Of a DNA stretch of 6,903 bases, positions 6,560 to 6,903 are shown one piece after another; the stretch's first letter is position 1, and each line of letters starts with the position of its first letter. A program made the position numbers and the translations under genes. The notes under the pieces are model-generated. The model did no database searches and had not been told where the DNA came from. It saw only the letters and a program-made list of their open reading frames with translations. The stretch covers positions 1 through 6,903 of the forward strand of contig JAAFHJ010000263.1 in NCBI GenBank assembly GCA_013298325.1. The letters run 5' to 3'. The stretch comes from Myxococcales bacterium (GTDB lineage Bacteria; Myxococcota_A; Polyangia; Polyangiales; Polyangiaceae).

Positions 6560-6903
6560 TCAGCGGTGAACGCTGATGACGGTCCCATCAGGGGTGCCGA
6601 TACCGGCATTGATCACGTGCCAGCCGTCCGGAAGCTGGGGCTCGGTCCATCCAAAGATCTTGAGCCCATCGGCGGGACTTAGGTTGATACAGCCGTGGCT
6701 CCGCGGCGTCCCAAAAACGTCGTGCCAGTAGGCGACGTGGAGCGCGTAGCCGGCCTCGAAATACTGGACGTAAGGGACGTCGCGGAGTTCGAAGCCGCCG
6801 GCCCCTCGTCGAAGCGTCTTCCCCTCCTCCTCGCTACGTTCCCCAGACTTCTCGTTGGAGTCCATCGTGTTCGTCGCGTGCTTGTCGCGGATGCGGAACA
6901 TGC
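6560..6903 (-). CDS. L,D-transpeptidase (YkuD domain), C-terminal part; 5' end outside the window
   Basis: The visible 113 codons run from the right edge to a TGA at 6560-6562. A Met at 6899-6901 is probably internal, because it sits inside the FRIRDKH segment near the middle of YkuD domains of this type. The active-site region is intact: YALHVAYWHDVFGTPRSHGC (residues 52-71 of the fragment), ending in the catalytic Cys in SHGCINLSP, with conserved His residues just before it. An internal Lys/Glu-rich stretch (about 16-35) looks like a flexible loop. Such enzymes act in the periplasm, forming 3-3 peptidoglycan cross-links or attaching proteins to the wall; which of these applies cannot be told. 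Signal peptide and any substrate-binding domain lie outside the window. The gene converges on the PhoD-family gene with 26 bases between stops and no recognisable terminator, so the two transcripts may overlap. Confidence 0.92.
   Translation of the reverse strand, partial: MFRIRDKHATNTMDSNEKSGERSEEEGKTLRRGAGGFELRDVPYVQYFEAGYALHVAYWHDVFGTPRSHGCINLSPADGLKIFGWTEPQLPDGWHVINAGIGTPDGTVISVHR

Noticed and set aside
6561..6575. CAGCG-GTGAA-CGCTG hairpin at the end of the L,D-transpeptidase gene
   Set aside because: A 5-bp stem with no T-tract on either side, overlapping the coding end; too weak to call a terminator.

Overview
The window looks like ordinary chromosomal DNA from a GC-rich, diderm (two-membrane) bacterium, most likely a member of the Myxococcota (Polyangia/Sorangiineae type). 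The inference rests on three things. Three lipoprotein-type signal peptides and an outer-membrane beta-barrel show a diderm envelope. The linkers after two of the lipoprotein signals are rich in Asp, Ala, Gly and Pro with 'DAG' repeats, a habit common in that phylum. Long antisense open frames, typical of GC-rich coding DNA, run opposite most genes. No RNA gene, mobile element, CRISPR array or integration scar was found.

Layout. The left half is read leftward (minus strand). From right to left it holds a FadL/OmpP1-family outer-membrane protein (2122-3534), an intrinsic terminator (2062-2103), a secreted lipoprotein of the alpha/beta-hydrolase secretory-lipase (LIP-like) type (541-2007), and, after only 12 bases, the N-terminal 176 residues of a second, probably cytoplasmic, alpha/beta hydrolase that runs off the left edge (1-528). 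A 328-base divergent intergenic region (3535-3862) holds two copies of a 15-bp imperfect dyad and a cluster of TCCGGA palindromes next to the FadL ribosome binding site. The right half is read rightward: a small lipoprotein of unknown function (3863-4501) closed by a clear intrinsic terminator (4532-4562), then a PhoD-family alkaline phosphatase/phosphodiesterase with a twin-arginine signal (4653-6533). At the right edge a convergent minus-strand gene encodes the C-terminal part of an L,D-transpeptidase (YkuD domain), with 26 bases between the two stop codons.

How the genes may work together. Nearly everything here acts in the cell envelope. The lipoprotein lipase, the FadL-type channel and the second hydrolase could form a lipid-use set: cleave esters outside, import the fatty acid or other hydrophobic product, process it inside. 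PhoD-family enzymes release phosphate from phosphodiesters, including phospholipid-type substrates, so it could fit a nutrient-scavenging theme, but terminators and strand changes show it is a separate transcription unit. The linkage is inference. I do not see a new multi-gene system. The best leads are the two sets of intergenic dyads, the terminator inside the FadL-lipase pair, and the unassigned lipoprotein.
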